The notes under the pieces are model-generated. The model had not been told where the DNA came from, ran no database searches, and worked only from the letters and a program-made list of their open reading frames with translations. DNA of 64,000 bases from Firm-04 sp045617625 (lineage in GTDB: Bacteria; Bacillota; Clostridia; Oscillospirales; Ruminococcaceae), in contig JAZLJA010000037.1 of the NCBI GenBank assembly GCA_045617625.1, positions 1-64,000 on the forward strand, given 5' to 3'. The position numbers and the translations under genes are program-made. Below are positions 1-7,855 of this stretch, piece by piece. How positions within the stretch are numbered: position 1 is the first letter of the stretch; the number at the start of each line of letters is the position of its first letter.

Positions 1-1260
1 GTTGGTATTGCGGTCTTCGACGGAGTTGAGTTCCTGATCGTTGCGGGTGATGTAGTAAGTGCCGTCCGCATCGGGAACTGTCACGGAGAACGTGACAACA
101 TAGGTGCCGTCCTTGGCTTTGACGTTCTTGTCGCCGGACCATGTGATGCAGCCGTTCTTTGCGTTCCAAACGAGCTCGGTGTCGTAAGCGGGATTATCGC
201 TTTCCACCATTTCGACGTTCTTCAGAGAACCGAAGTCGAAGAACATCTGCGCACCTGCGGTGCCGGGGTCGTTGGAAACCTGGAAGCCGACTTCAACCTT
301 CTCGCCTGCCTTTGCGGTGATCTTGTCACCGGTCCAGGTCAGTGCGCCGGAAATCGGGGCAGTAGTGGAAGTGGTGGTTGCGGTCGTACCGGTGGAGCCG
401 CCTGTTACGGTGACTTCGATCGGATAAAAGTTCAGGGTGATCGACTTGGTATCGCGGTCCTCAACAGAGTTGAGCTGCGCGGTGTTGCGGTCGACATAAT
501 AGGTGCCGTTTGCAGCATCCTTCGGAATCGTCAGGCTGAAGGTGACAACATAGGTACCGTCCTTAGCCTTGACATTCTTGTCGCCGGACCAAGTGACACA
601 ACCATTCGAAGGATTCCAGATAACTTCGCTGTCGTAAGCGGGATTATCGCTTTCCACAACCTTGACGTTCTCGAATCCATTGAAGTTGAAGAACATCTGC
701 GCACCAGCGGTGCCGGGGTCGTTCGTGACCTTAAAGCCTGCCTCGATGGTCTCGCCGGGCTTTGCGGTCAGCTTATCACCTGTCCAGGTGAGTGCGCCCG
801 AAACGGGAGCAGTGGTAGAAGTAGTGGTAGTAGATGCGGGAGGTGTTGAACCGCTTCCGCCCTCAACTGTAATCACAATCGGGGAAAGCTTAAAATCAAG
901 CTTATCGGTATTGCGGTCTTCAACGGAGTTTGTTTCCTTGGTGTTGAGCTGGATCTTATATTCACTGCTTGCATTGGAAGGAACAGTAACGTCAAACACA
1001 ACGACGTAAGTGCCGTCATCAGCCTTGACGTTTTTGTCACCTGACCAAGTAACACAACCATTGTTCGGGTTCCATACCATTTCGATATCGTAAGCCGGAT
1101 CATCGGGTTCGGCCATCTTCACATTCTGAAGACCACCGAAATCGAAGAACAGTTGTGCGCCTGCGGTGCCGGTGTCGCCCGAGACCTGGAAACCGACTTC
1201 AACCGATTCACCGGGTTTCGCGGTGATGGTGTCGCCGGTATAGGTGACGGAACCTGCAGC
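1..1260 (-). repeat. Three tandem cohesin-coding units, period about 445-455 bp
   Basis: The string encoding NSVEDR(N/D)T recurs at about 11-35, 455-479 and 909-933, and the string encoding TWSGDKNVK recurs at about 115-145, 570-600 and 1022-1052. The units are diverged but clearly homologous in-frame repeats. They reflect duplication of the cohesin domain within one gene. Confidence 0.85.
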
Positions 1261-1347
1261 AAAGGCAGTCAGTGCGGGAAAAGAAGTGAATACAGATGTT
1301 GCAGCGAGACACAAGGAAGACAATGCAGAAATAAATCTCTTCATCAT
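1..1347 (-). CDS. ScaB-like scaffoldin with tandem cohesins (partial, C-terminus outside window)
   Basis: The 449 codons visible run off the left edge of the window. An N-terminal signal peptide (about residues 1-31, ending near AFAA) is followed by three cohesin modules in tandem. Each module has the signatures TGDxxTAKxGE, GTAGAQxFFDFGG, CxTWSGDKNVK and ELNSVEDRNT. They are joined by short Thr/Pro linkers (STTTTSTTAP type). Cohesins bind the dockerins of enzymes or other scaffoldins, so this should be a secreted cellulosome backbone. Start: ATG at 1347 with AGAAAGGA just upstream; a second ATG follows directly. It is the third gene of a scaffoldin operon. The position and the tandem cohesins resemble ScaB of ruminococci, but the C-terminus, which would show the anchoring module, is missing. 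The cohesins are very similar to the one in the upstream scaffoldin, so they probably share dockerin partners. Confidence 0.9.
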   Translation of the reverse strand, partial: MMKRFISALSSLCLAATSVFTSFPALTAFAAGSVTYTGDTITAKPGESVEVGFQVSGDTGTAGAQLFFDFGGLQNVKMAEPDDPAYDIEMVWNPNNGCVTWSGDKNVKADDGTYVVVFDVTVPSNASSEYKIQLNTKETNSVEDRNTDKLDFKLSPIVITVEGGSGSTPPASTTTTSTTAPVSGALTWTGDKLTAKPGETIEAGFKVTNDPGTAGAQMFFNFNGFENVKVVESDNPAYDSEVIWNPSNGCVTWSGDKNVKAKDGTYVVTFSLTIPKDAANGTYYVDRNTAQLNSVEDRDTKSITLNFYPIEVTVTGGSTGTTATTTSTTAPISGALTWTGDKITAKAGEKVEVGFQVSNDPGTAGAQMFFDFGSLKNVEMVESDNPAYDTELVWNAKNGCITWSGDKNVKAKDGTYVVTFSVTVPDADGTYYITRNDQELNSVEDRNTN

Positions 1348-1363
1348 GTTTCCTTTCTGTTTA

Positions 1364-1401
1364 TATGTGCGCAGGTCTGAAAGGAAAGACCCGCGCACAT
1401 A
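1364..1401 (-). other. Intercistronic stem-loop upstream of the ScaB-like gene
   Basis: TATGTGCGC (1364-1372) pairs with GCGCACATA (1393-1401), and inside it GGTCT (1374-1378) pairs with AGACC (1387-1391), around an 8-nt loop. It lies between the ScaA-like stop and the Shine-Dalgarno of the ScaB-like gene. It has no T-run on the minus strand, so it is not an intrinsic terminator. A role as an RNA processing or stability element is inference. Confidence 0.6.
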
Positions 1402-1478
1402 AAAAACTGGTTTCATCGCTTTCCATCAAAATGGAAATCTTGTTTTGGGCTTTTGAAAGTCAGATTTTTGAAGAAATC

Positions 1479-3320
1479 TTATTCCATTGCTTTCTTGCAG
1501 GAAGCAAAATCCTTGAACGGGAATGCGCTCTCGTCATAGAACTTTGCAAGGAAGCCCTTGATAGCAGTAGCATCAGCGGAGTCAAGCTTGCCGTCGTCGA
1601 TGCAGTCTGCGTTCTTCAGACCCTGAGCAGAAACGGTTTCACCCAGTGCATTGTGGCGGTTGAGCAGAACAACGTCGTTGATCTTCACAACACCGTCGCA
1701 GTTGACATCGCCGTACTTCACAGAACCGGAAGTGCTGGAAGTAGTAGAAGTAGAAGTGGTGGAAGAAGTGGTGCCGCTGGTAGTAGTGGTAGTGGTGGTG
1801 GTGGAAGTAGTGGTGGTAGCAGAAGTGGTGGTGCCTTCACCTTCAACAGTGATCTCAGCAGGGATCAACTGGAACTTGAGAGCCTCTGTATTGCGGTTTT
1901 CAACAGAGTTGAGTTCCTTCTCGTTCAGAGCAACCTTATAGACTGCGCCGGGAGCTGCATCTTCAGGAATCGTAGCTTCAAACATAACAACGTATGTGCC
2001 GTTCTTGCCCTTGACGTTCTTGTCGCCGGACCAAGTCAGGCAGCCGGATTTTTCATTCCAAACGGGTTCAGCATCGTAAGCGGGATCTTCGCTTTCAACC
2101 ATTGCAACGTCCTTCAGGCCGCCGAAATCGAAGAACAGCTGTGCACCAGCGGTGCCCTTGTCGTTGGAGATTGCGAAACCGAATTCAACCTTTTCGCCGG
2201 GCTTGCCGGTGACCTTGTCGCCGGTGTAGACGATGGAGTCAGCATCAGGAGCAGAAGAAGAGGTGGTGGTAGAAGTCGTGGTGGAAGTGGTGGTGGAACC
2301 GCCATCAGAGGTGGTAGTGGTGGTGGTAGAACCGCCTTCGCCAACAGTGATCACCAGAGGCTTGGATTCAATCTTGCACTTATCAACGGTTGCGCCGCTG
2401 ACAGAAGCGTTGGACCATGTCCACTTGCTCTCATCCTTTTCACCAAGGGTGATTGCGTTGACATATCTGTCATTGTAGAGGTCGAAAGTATAAGTGCCGT
2501 CAGCCAGACCCTTCGGCAGGATCAGCTTGAATTCAAACAGCGGGAAGTCATAAGCGAAGGAATCGGAAGTTGTCCAGGTGGTCACATCTTCCTTGCCGGT
2601 TGCCTTATATGCGCCGTAGTTCGGCAGGTTCCACGGATCAACGCCGTTATCCTTGTCGCCCATAACAGCAGAGTTGCAGATGAGTGCGCAGATGAAGTAA
2701 TCGCGGTTCAGGGTAACGCTGCAGTTCTTGGTGAGGTTGCCCTGGTTTTCTGCGTTAGATGCCTTTTTGGAACTGCTGAAATCATTGAAGCCGTGCAGGC
2801 AAGCCTTTTGAGGAATGCCGTCAAACAGATGTGCCTCGAAACCATCAGGGTCGTTGGCGAAAGCATCAATATCATCCGGGACCATGGAAGCCATCTTGAT
2901 GCCGTAATTGCCGAAGAGGTAATCATACCATTTGATGTAAGCATCTACCATCGGGGAAGTATCATCGCCCGGAGTCTCACGCACCTTAGCAACGTCAGGA
3001 CGACCGTCCCCATCATCATCTACGTAGTTATACAGGAGATGCTCGAAGTTGCCGGGGTCCTTGCCGAGGGTGGCATCACCGTTGACAGTAAACTTCAGGG
3101 AGATGTTGTTCACGCCCTGGCACTGGGGGAGAAAAACGGAAACAGGAACTTCCACATCGCCCTTTGCGATATCAGCGGAAGAAACCGTCACAGCGTTCTT
3201 ACCATCAGAGCGGATATCAAAAATCGTGGAATCCACTGCGCTTGTGTTAAGCGCCAAAACGCTGCTCAATGCGGTCGCGGTCAACGCGACGGATGTGAGT
3301 GTAGAGATGAATTTCTTCAT
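1479..3320 (-). CDS. ScaA-like scaffoldin: unknown N-domain, one cohesin, C-terminal dockerin
   Basis: 613 aa, secreted (signal peptide about 1-28). Residues about 30-320 form a domain I do not recognise. It has beta-rich edges (VPVSVFLPQ near the start, FPLFEFKLILPKG near the end) and a Trp/Asp-rich middle. A Thr/Ser linker follows, then one cohesin (about 352-493; GTAGAQLFFDFGG, LTWSGDKNVK, ELNSVENRNT), a long Thr linker (about 494-532) and a dockerin (about 533-600). The dockerin has two calcium loops, DVNCDGVVKIND and DCIDDGKLDSAD. A protein with both modules can dock onto one scaffoldin while recruiting enzymes. Start ATG 3320 has AGAAAGGAAC upstream. It is the middle gene of the operon, in the position of ScaA in the known ruminococcal scaC-scaA-scaB order. 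The single cohesin and the large N-domain are unusual points. Confidence 0.88.
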   Translation of the reverse strand: MKKFISTLTSVALTATALSSVLALNTSAVDSTIFDIRSDGKNAVTVSSADIAKGDVEVPVSVFLPQCQGVNNISLKFTVNGDATLGKDPGNFEHLLYNYVDDDGDGRPDVAKVRETPGDDTSPMVDAYIKWYDYLFGNYGIKMASMVPDDIDAFANDPDGFEAHLFDGIPQKACLHGFNDFSSSKKASNAENQGNLTKNCSVTLNRDYFICALICNSAVMGDKDNGVDPWNLPNYGAYKATGKEDVTTWTTSDSFAYDFPLFEFKLILPKGLADGTYTFDLYNDRYVNAITLGEKDESKWTWSNASVSGATVDKCKIESKPLVITVGEGGSTTTTTTSDGGSTTTSTTTSTTTSSSAPDADSIVYTGDKVTGKPGEKVEFGFAISNDKGTAGAQLFFDFGGLKDVAMVESEDPAYDAEPVWNEKSGCLTWSGDKNVKGKNGTYVVMFEATIPEDAAPGAVYKVALNEKELNSVENRNTEALKFQLIPAEITVEGEGTTTSATTTTSTTTTTTTTSGTTSSTTSTSTTSSTSGSVKYGDVNCDGVVKINDVVLLNRHNALGETVSAQGLKNADCIDDGKLDSADATAIKGFLAKFYDESAFPFKDFASCKKAME

Positions 3321-3338
3321 AACAACTTGTTCCTTTCT

Positions 3339-3357
3339 GTTTCAGACTCTCTGAAAC
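3339..3357 (-). other. Small hairpin adjacent to the ScaA-like Shine-Dalgarno
   Basis: GTTTCAG (3339-3345) and CTGAAAC (3351-3357) form a perfect 7-bp stem with a 5-nt loop, immediately upstream of the AGAAAGGA ribosome binding site. It could stabilise a processed 5' end or modulate initiation; neither is shown. Confidence 0.5.
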
Positions 3358-3493
3358 ACAATGTAATATTTGGGTTGGGTTACGGCTGTTCCGCCGGCAT
3401 TCACCATGAGCGGGTTCCGCCGCCGGCTGCCGGTTCTTGAATGGATGCAGTAGATACGCGCTCCAATCAAAAGAGCCGCATATCACGGAACTT

Positions 3494-3516
3494 ATACACA
3501 ATCCCATATTGTGTAT
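3494..3516 (-). other. Perfect inverted repeat in the ScaC-ScaA intercistronic gap
   Basis: ATACACAAT (3494-3502) and ATTGTGTAT (3508-3516) are 9-bp perfect arms with a 5-nt spacer. It lies about 20 bp after the ScaC-like stop and has no T-run. It could be an RNA stem or a protein-binding site. Confidence 0.5.
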
Positions 3517-3537
3517 GGATTCACCGTGGGTAAGCTT

Positions 3538-4371
3538 TCAGTCTGCCGCGAGTGCTGCGTCTTCAGGCTCTCTTTCCAAGTTCTGAAGAATCAGCGCAAC
3601 ATCAGCCATCGTCAGCAGCCCGTCGGGCTTACAATCTGCGTTTGCGTATGCTGCGGCGCCTAAGGTCAGTTCCTGTTCGTTCACCAGCTTATAAACCATC
3701 ACTGCGTCCGAAATGGTGAGTCTCGCGTCCATATTGAGGTCACCGCGCATTGTCACGCCGTCCTCAAGCACACGCCAGACCACGCCGTCGGTCAGCATGG
3801 TTTTGCAGTTGTATGTTTTGCCGTTTGAATCCACATAGCCTGCCACGATCGTGGTGTTCTGCACGCCTGAGCCCTCAAAGGTCTCGCGTGTCGCGGGAAT
3901 CAGCCGAAGCCTCGACCAGTTTTGCGATGTATCCGTGTGCATCGTTCCACTGATTTGCAGCAGCGGGCGTTCCTCACGAAGCCAGTAGTCGGCGTTTTTC
4001 AAAGCTGTTGCCCATCGCACCCGAATTTCCCCTCCGATATCCTCACAAGAGAACACGGTTCCTTCAAAATCGGGGCTGACACGCTTTTCAGCATCTTCCG
4101 CGCCGGTATCATAGAGCAATTCTATCTTGCTGATGTCCAAGGCTGCCGAATCGTATGCCACTGCGAAGTCCATAGCGCACAGCCCTGTTTCCGGCAAAGT
4201 ATCGAGGTTCACCGTGGTGACGAAACTGCCATCCTCCCCCGCAATCACCGTACTGATTGAAATTGCGGCAAGGTCGGCAGCATTTGCCCCCGCGCCGAAC
4301 AGACACAAGCCTTTTGAGGCTGCTGCGAGTGTTCCTGCAAGCAGGCAGGCGATTGCCTTCTGCGCCTTCAT
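3538..4371 (-). CDS. ScaC-like adaptor scaffoldin: one cohesin and one dockerin
   Basis: 277 aa. An exported N-terminus (Lys, then a hydrophobic stretch, then GAGANAAD) leads into a single cohesin (about residues 33-180), with GLCAMDFAVAYDSAALDI as the typical cohesin strand pair. A C-terminal dockerin (about 210-268) has calcium loops DLNMDARLTISD and DCKPDGLLTMAD. A small protein with both modules is the layout of ruminococcal ScaC, which acts as an adaptor that changes dockerin specificity. An ATG seven codons upstream (4392) is in frame, but AAGGAGG lies over those codons, so ATG 4371 is the better start. It is the first gene of the operon. The cohesin is clearly different from those of the two downstream genes, which fits an adaptor role. 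Weakly exported-looking Cys residues remain in the leader. Confidence 0.85.
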   Translation of the reverse strand: MKAQKAIACLLAGTLAAASKGLCLFGAGANAADLAAISISTVIAGEDGSFVTTVNLDTLPETGLCAMDFAVAYDSAALDISKIELLYDTGAEDAEKRVSPDFEGTVFSCEDIGGEIRVRWATALKNADYWLREERPLLQISGTMHTDTSQNWSRLRLIPATRETFEGSGVQNTTIVAGYVDSNGKTYNCKTMLTDGVVWRVLEDGVTMRGDLNMDARLTISDAVMVYKLVNEQELTLGAAAYANADCKPDGLLTMADVALILQNLEREPEDAALAAD

Positions 4372-4636
4372 TCGTTTCCTCCTTCTTTTCATGATTATTT
4401 ATATATTCCGAGCAGTGCGCTGATACACAGCCCTTCATATATATCGGGTCACGCGGAGCATCCCATGCTCCCGCCGAGTTCATTGTAACACCCCTATCCC
4501 TAAATAACCTTAAAAATGTGTTACAATTTCGCGTGGATGCGAAATTTGTGCATCATTTCAGCTGTCCGCCAAAACGGCTTTCACCCTGAAAAAAGGGCAA
4601 AAGGGTACACCAATCCGCATACTACGGCTTATTACC

Positions 4637-4665
4637 ATTATAATGAACAACGCTCTCAAAGTCAA
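4637..4665 (-). promoter_or_regulatory. Sigma-A promoter of the scaffoldin operon
   Basis: On the minus strand TTGACT (4665-4660) and TATAAT (4642-4637) are separated by exactly 17 bp. The predicted start near 4630 leaves a leader of about 260 nt before the first scaffoldin start codon. The -35 sits at the centre of the palindrome 4649-4680. The region 4393-4630 holds no gene that I can support. Confidence 0.8.
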
Positions 4666-4680
4666 GACTTTGAGAGCGTT
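4649..4680. promoter_or_regulatory. Perfect 15-bp-arm palindrome overlapping the scaffoldin promoter
   Basis: AACGCTCTCAAAGTC (4649-4663) and GACTTTGAGAGCGTT (4666-4680) flank a 2-bp centre. It covers the -35 and most of the spacer of the minus-strand promoter. On the plus strand it is followed by a short T-run (4681-4683), so it could also act as a terminator, although no plus-strand gene lies upstream. The rest of 4681-4885 is AT-rich with nothing recognised. Confidence 0.65.
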
Positions 4681-4885
4681 TTTGTAAACATTGATAAATT
4701 GGAATGGTGATAATTGTTCAATATATGCAAACACAAATTGGGATTTCGTTTTATGCCTGAAAGCAATACATACTTTCGTAATATTTCTCGTAAATAAGCT
4801 GACATTGCGTCAAACAATCTTCAACATCCGCGGGCATCATGCGCCCTGATTTGTCAAGCAATCTGACATATTTTCGTGCTGTTTT

Positions 4886-6148
4886 TCAATCAAGCTTCTG
4901 GAATTCCGCGGGGATATTTGCGTTGACGATCTTGTTGATGACATCCATGCCAAACGACTTCGCAGTGCCCATCGGCGAATACGGCACGCCATGACTGTTC
5001 GCCAGTTCTGCGGTATACATATTATACGGATACAGGCGGAGATTCGCAAGCTTTCCGTTGTCATAGTGCGTGATGATCGGGATGCACTGCACATTTTCCA
5101 CGATCAGTTCGCCGGTGGTGCGGTCGAGGGTGAGGCTGAAATCGCCCATTTCGCCAACCAGATTGAAGTTATCGGTCTGTGCGGAGACAAAATTGCCCAG
5201 CGAATAGAACACGAATCCGCGGGAACCGTCAGGGCGGTCGATATAGGTCATGGTCTGTGCGGTGTGCGAATGTGTACCCAGTACGACATCTGCGCCCCAC
5301 TGCACCATCTGGTCGGCAAGGGTGGTGACGCGGTCGGCAACGGTGTGCGTATCCTCATTGCCCCAGTGTGCCGCCACGATGACAGCATCGGCAAGTTCTT
5401 TCGCCTCTTTGATCTGACGCTCGATCAGCTCCACATCCGAGGTCAGTCCGATGCGGATGGGCGAATCCGCCGCAAGCGAATAGCCGTTGAGATGCTCTGT
5501 ATAGGAGAGATATGCGATCTTCATGCCGTTGACTTCCGTCACACGGATCTTGCTCTGGTCGGCGGCGTCGCGATAAATGCCCAGTGCGGTGATGGGATAT
5601 TTTTCCATCATGCCGTCCCAGTAATCCATCGTGGCAGAAAGACCGTCCATGCCCTTGTCGCGGCAGTGGTTGTTGGCAAGCGTGAACACATCAAATCCGA
5701 TCTTCACCAATTCGTCGCCGAGTTCCACGGGCGAATTGAAGTTGAAATTCGAGCCGCTGACCTCATATCCTTCGCCGCAGATCAGTGTTTCCTGATTGAT
5801 GATCGCCACATCTGCCGCCTGAATCATCGGCGCGACGTTTTCATAGGTCTTGGTGAAATCGTAAGAAGTGCCGTCTGCCGACCATTGCTGCGCTGCACGA
5901 TAGACCGCAGTCTGCACAAGATTATCGCCCACTGCCACAAAATGTACGGTGGGATTCGGCAGGATCTCTTCGGTGGTTTCGGTGGTGGTAACGGTCGTTT
6001 CAGGCGGAGCAGTCGTGGTGGGCAGTGTCGAATAGCCCGCATCTGCGCCGGATTCGGTGTCAATTTCTTCAATCAGGCTGCATCCCGCAGGCAGCGAAAG
6101 TGTCACTGCCGAGAGCAAGACCGCCAGTATCTTCTTGATATTGTTCAT
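4886..6148 (-). CDS. CapA/PgsA-family lipoprotein (metallophosphatase-like)
   Basis: 420 aa. A lipoprotein signal (Lys, hydrophobic stretch, LPAGC lipobox) is followed by a Thr/Pro-rich linker (about residues 35-65) and a CapA domain (about 70-380). Family motifs are VHFVAVGDNL, INQETLICG, LANNHCRDKGMDG, VAAHWGNEDT and GTHSHTAQ, which carry the metal and phosphate ligands. CapA proteins are linked to poly-gamma-glutamate capsule in Bacillus, but no pgsBC or capBC neighbours are present, so the actual substrate is unknown. It should act on the outer face of the membrane. Start ATG 6148 has GAGAAAGG upstream; an in-frame ATG eight codons earlier lies before this ribosome binding site. It is a single-gene unit with its own promoter. 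Confidence 0.85.
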   Translation of the reverse strand: MNNIKKILAVLLSAVTLSLPAGCSLIEEIDTESGADAGYSTLPTTTAPPETTVTTTETTEEILPNPTVHFVAVGDNLVQTAVYRAAQQWSADGTSYDFTKTYENVAPMIQAADVAIINQETLICGEGYEVSGSNFNFNSPVELGDELVKIGFDVFTLANNHCRDKGMDGLSATMDYWDGMMEKYPITALGIYRDAADQSKIRVTEVNGMKIAYLSYTEHLNGYSLAADSPIRIGLTSDVELIERQIKEAKELADAVIVAAHWGNEDTHTVADRVTTLADQMVQWGADVVLGTHSHTAQTMTYIDRPDGSRGFVFYSLGNFVSAQTDNFNLVGEMGDFSLTLDRTTGELIVENVQCIPIITHYDNGKLANLRLYPYNMYTAELANSHGVPYSPMGTAKSFGMDVINKIVNANIPAEFQKLD

Positions 6149-6208
6149 TTCAAAAACCTTTCTCGTTCTCAAATATGCTGTTTCATGCGTATTTTCACAA
6201 TTATAGTC

Positions 6209-6237
6209 ATTATAACACGTTCGGCAGGAAAATGCAA
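6209..6237 (-). promoter_or_regulatory. Promoter of the CapA-like gene
   Basis: Minus strand: TTGCAT (6237-6232), 17-bp spacer, TATAAT (6214-6209). It lies about 60 bp upstream of the CapA start codon. Confidence 0.7.
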
Positions 6238-6293
6238 TGGGTTTTCGGCTTTTTCACGCGCACGATTCCGCTAAACTTTTCCAGATGCGTTTC

Positions 6294-6322
6294 TGCATTT
6301 TTGGGCAATCGGGTGTTATACT
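6294..6322 (+). promoter_or_regulatory. Probable promoter of the gerA operon
   Basis: TATACT at 6317-6322 carries an extended TG upstream. The -35 (TGCATT, 6294-6299) is weak. A forespore sigma-G promoter would be expected from other species, so this sigma-A-like reading is tentative. Confidence 0.4.
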
Positions 6323-6361
6323 ATTATATATATTCTGTCTACGTCCTGAAAAGGAGGCATC

Positions 6362-7855
6362 ATGGACTCATCCGAATATCTCAGAAAGCTCGAAAACGCG
6401 CATATTTCCACATCTCTCGATGAGAATTTGCAAACCATCTCCGCCCTGTTTGCAAACTCTGCCGATCTGCTCATCACCCGTGTCATTCTCTGTGAGATTC
6501 CCTGCGCCCTGCTGTGCTGTGAGGGGATGGTATCCTCGCAGACGCTCACCGAAGCGATGCTCGAACCCCTCAACACGCTTGGCGGCAGATTCACCGATGC
6601 GCACGCATTTTTGAAGCATCTGCACGAAAATTGCATTCTCTCGCCCGACTGCAAATGCGCTGATTCTCTCGCGGATCTCTGCAAAATGCTCTGCTCGGGA
6701 TTCGCGCTGCTGTTTGCTGAGGGCACAGATTCCGCACTCGCCGTCGGCATTCAGGGTTATCCCTCCCGCGGCATTTCCGCGCCGGACAGCGAACAGAACA
6801 TCTACGGCGCAAAAGAAGGATTCACGGAAAATCTGCACACGAACTTGTCGCTGCTGCGCCGCCGCATGAAATCGCCGCTGCTGACGATGCAGATGTGTAC
6901 GGCGGGAACCATCTCACGCACCGATCTCTGCATCTGCTGGCTACAAGACCGCGTATCGCAGGAACTCGTATCAAAAATCAAGGAAAAGCTCGAAAATCTG
7001 CCGCTCGAAACGGTGCTGTCCGGCGGATATGTCCGACCGTTTCTGGAGGAGCGCGGCGGGCATTTGTTTCACAGCGTCGGCACCACGGAACGTCCTGATG
7101 TTCTGTGCGCCAAAATGCTGGAAGGGCGCGTCGCGGTGCTGATCGACGGCACACCGTTCGCGCTTGTGCTGCCGCAGTTGTTCTGGGAACTCTTTCAGAC
7201 ACTCGACGACTACAACGAATCCCCGATATATGCCACTGCGATTCGGCTGTTGAAATTCGCAGCGTTTCTGCTTGCACTGATGCTGCCCGCGGTGTATCTG
7301 GCAGTGGCGGTGTGGCATCCGGAACTACTCAATCGCACGCTGCTTGAAATCCTCGCAGATGCGGAACAAAAAGCACCATTCTCGCTCAGCGCGGAGATGC
7401 TTGGTGTGCTGTTCATGTTTGAGGTTGTGCGCGAGGCGGGGCTGCGCCTGCCGAATGCGGTCGGCGGGGCGGTCAGCATCGTGGGCGGGTTGATCATCGG
7501 CGATGCGGCGGTCGAATCGGGTCTGGTCAGCACGCCTGTTCTGACGGTCACGGCTCTTTCGGTCACGGCCGGATTTGTCATTCCCGAACTGCATACCGTC
7601 CTCGCGCTGCTGCGTCCAACGTTTATTCTGGCAGGTTCCGTCTGCGGATTATCGGGCATTTCCGTGATTTTCACGATGGTGCTGTGCAATCTCTGCGCCG
7701 CTGAAGTGTTCGGCTATCCGACCTCCGCACCGTTTGCACCGCTCAGATTTCGCCGTCTGCGCGATGTTTTCATGCGGCAGGGCTTTCGGAAACTTTCGCA
7801 GGGCAATTTTCTGGTAAGTGAGGTGCGGCAGTCCCATGATACAGACGAAGCCTGA
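6362..7855 (+). CDS. gerAA: Spore germination protein, GerA-type A subunit
   Basis: 497 aa. The N-terminal soluble part (about 1-285) has GerAA-family features (SADLLITRV, LLCCEGMVSS, VAVLIDGTPFALVLP). The C-terminal membrane part (about 295-470) has several helices, with the typical EVVREAGLRLP and GGAVSIVGGLIIGDAAVE segments. GerA-type receptors sit in the spore inner membrane and respond to nutrient germinants together with B and C subunits. Start ATG 6362 follows AAAAGGAGG. It is the first gene of a three-gene operon; the next gene begins within its last codons. Which germinant is sensed cannot be told. Confidence 0.92.
   Translation: MDSSEYLRKLENAHISTSLDENLQTISALFANSADLLITRVILCEIPCALLCCEGMVSSQTLTEAMLEPLNTLGGRFTDAHAFLKHLHENCILSPDCKCADSLADLCKMLCSGFALLFAEGTDSALAVGIQGYPSRGISAPDSEQNIYGAKEGFTENLHTNLSLLRRRMKSPLLTMQMCTAGTISRTDLCICWLQDRVSQELVSKIKEKLENLPLETVLSGGYVRPFLEERGGHLFHSVGTTERPDVLCAKMLEGRVAVLIDGTPFALVLPQLFWELFQTLDDYNESPIYATAIRLLKFAAFLLALMLPAVYLAVAVWHPELLNRTLLEILADAEQKAPFSLSAEMLGVLFMFEVVREAGLRLPNAVGGAVSIVGGLIIGDAAVESGLVSTPVLTVTALSVTAGFVIPELHTVLALLRPTFILAGSVCGLSGISVIFTMVLCNLCAAEVFGYPTSAPFAPLRFRRLRDVFMRQGFRKLSQGNFLVSEVRQSHDTDEA

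Noticed and set aside
1741..1830. Trinucleotide-like tract that looks like a microsatellite or CRISPR-type repeat
   Set aside because: It encodes Thr/Ser linkers of the scaffoldin in frame. Repeat length and spacing do not fit CRISPR.
1365..3440. Long plus-strand open frame opposite the ScaA-like gene
   Set aside because: Ser/Gly-rich repeats mirror the Thr-codon linkers on the other strand. It has no ribosome binding site and no domain.
4991..6274. Long plus-strand frame opposite the CapA-like gene
   Set aside because: It is a shadow of a well-supported lipoprotein gene and lacks a plausible start site.
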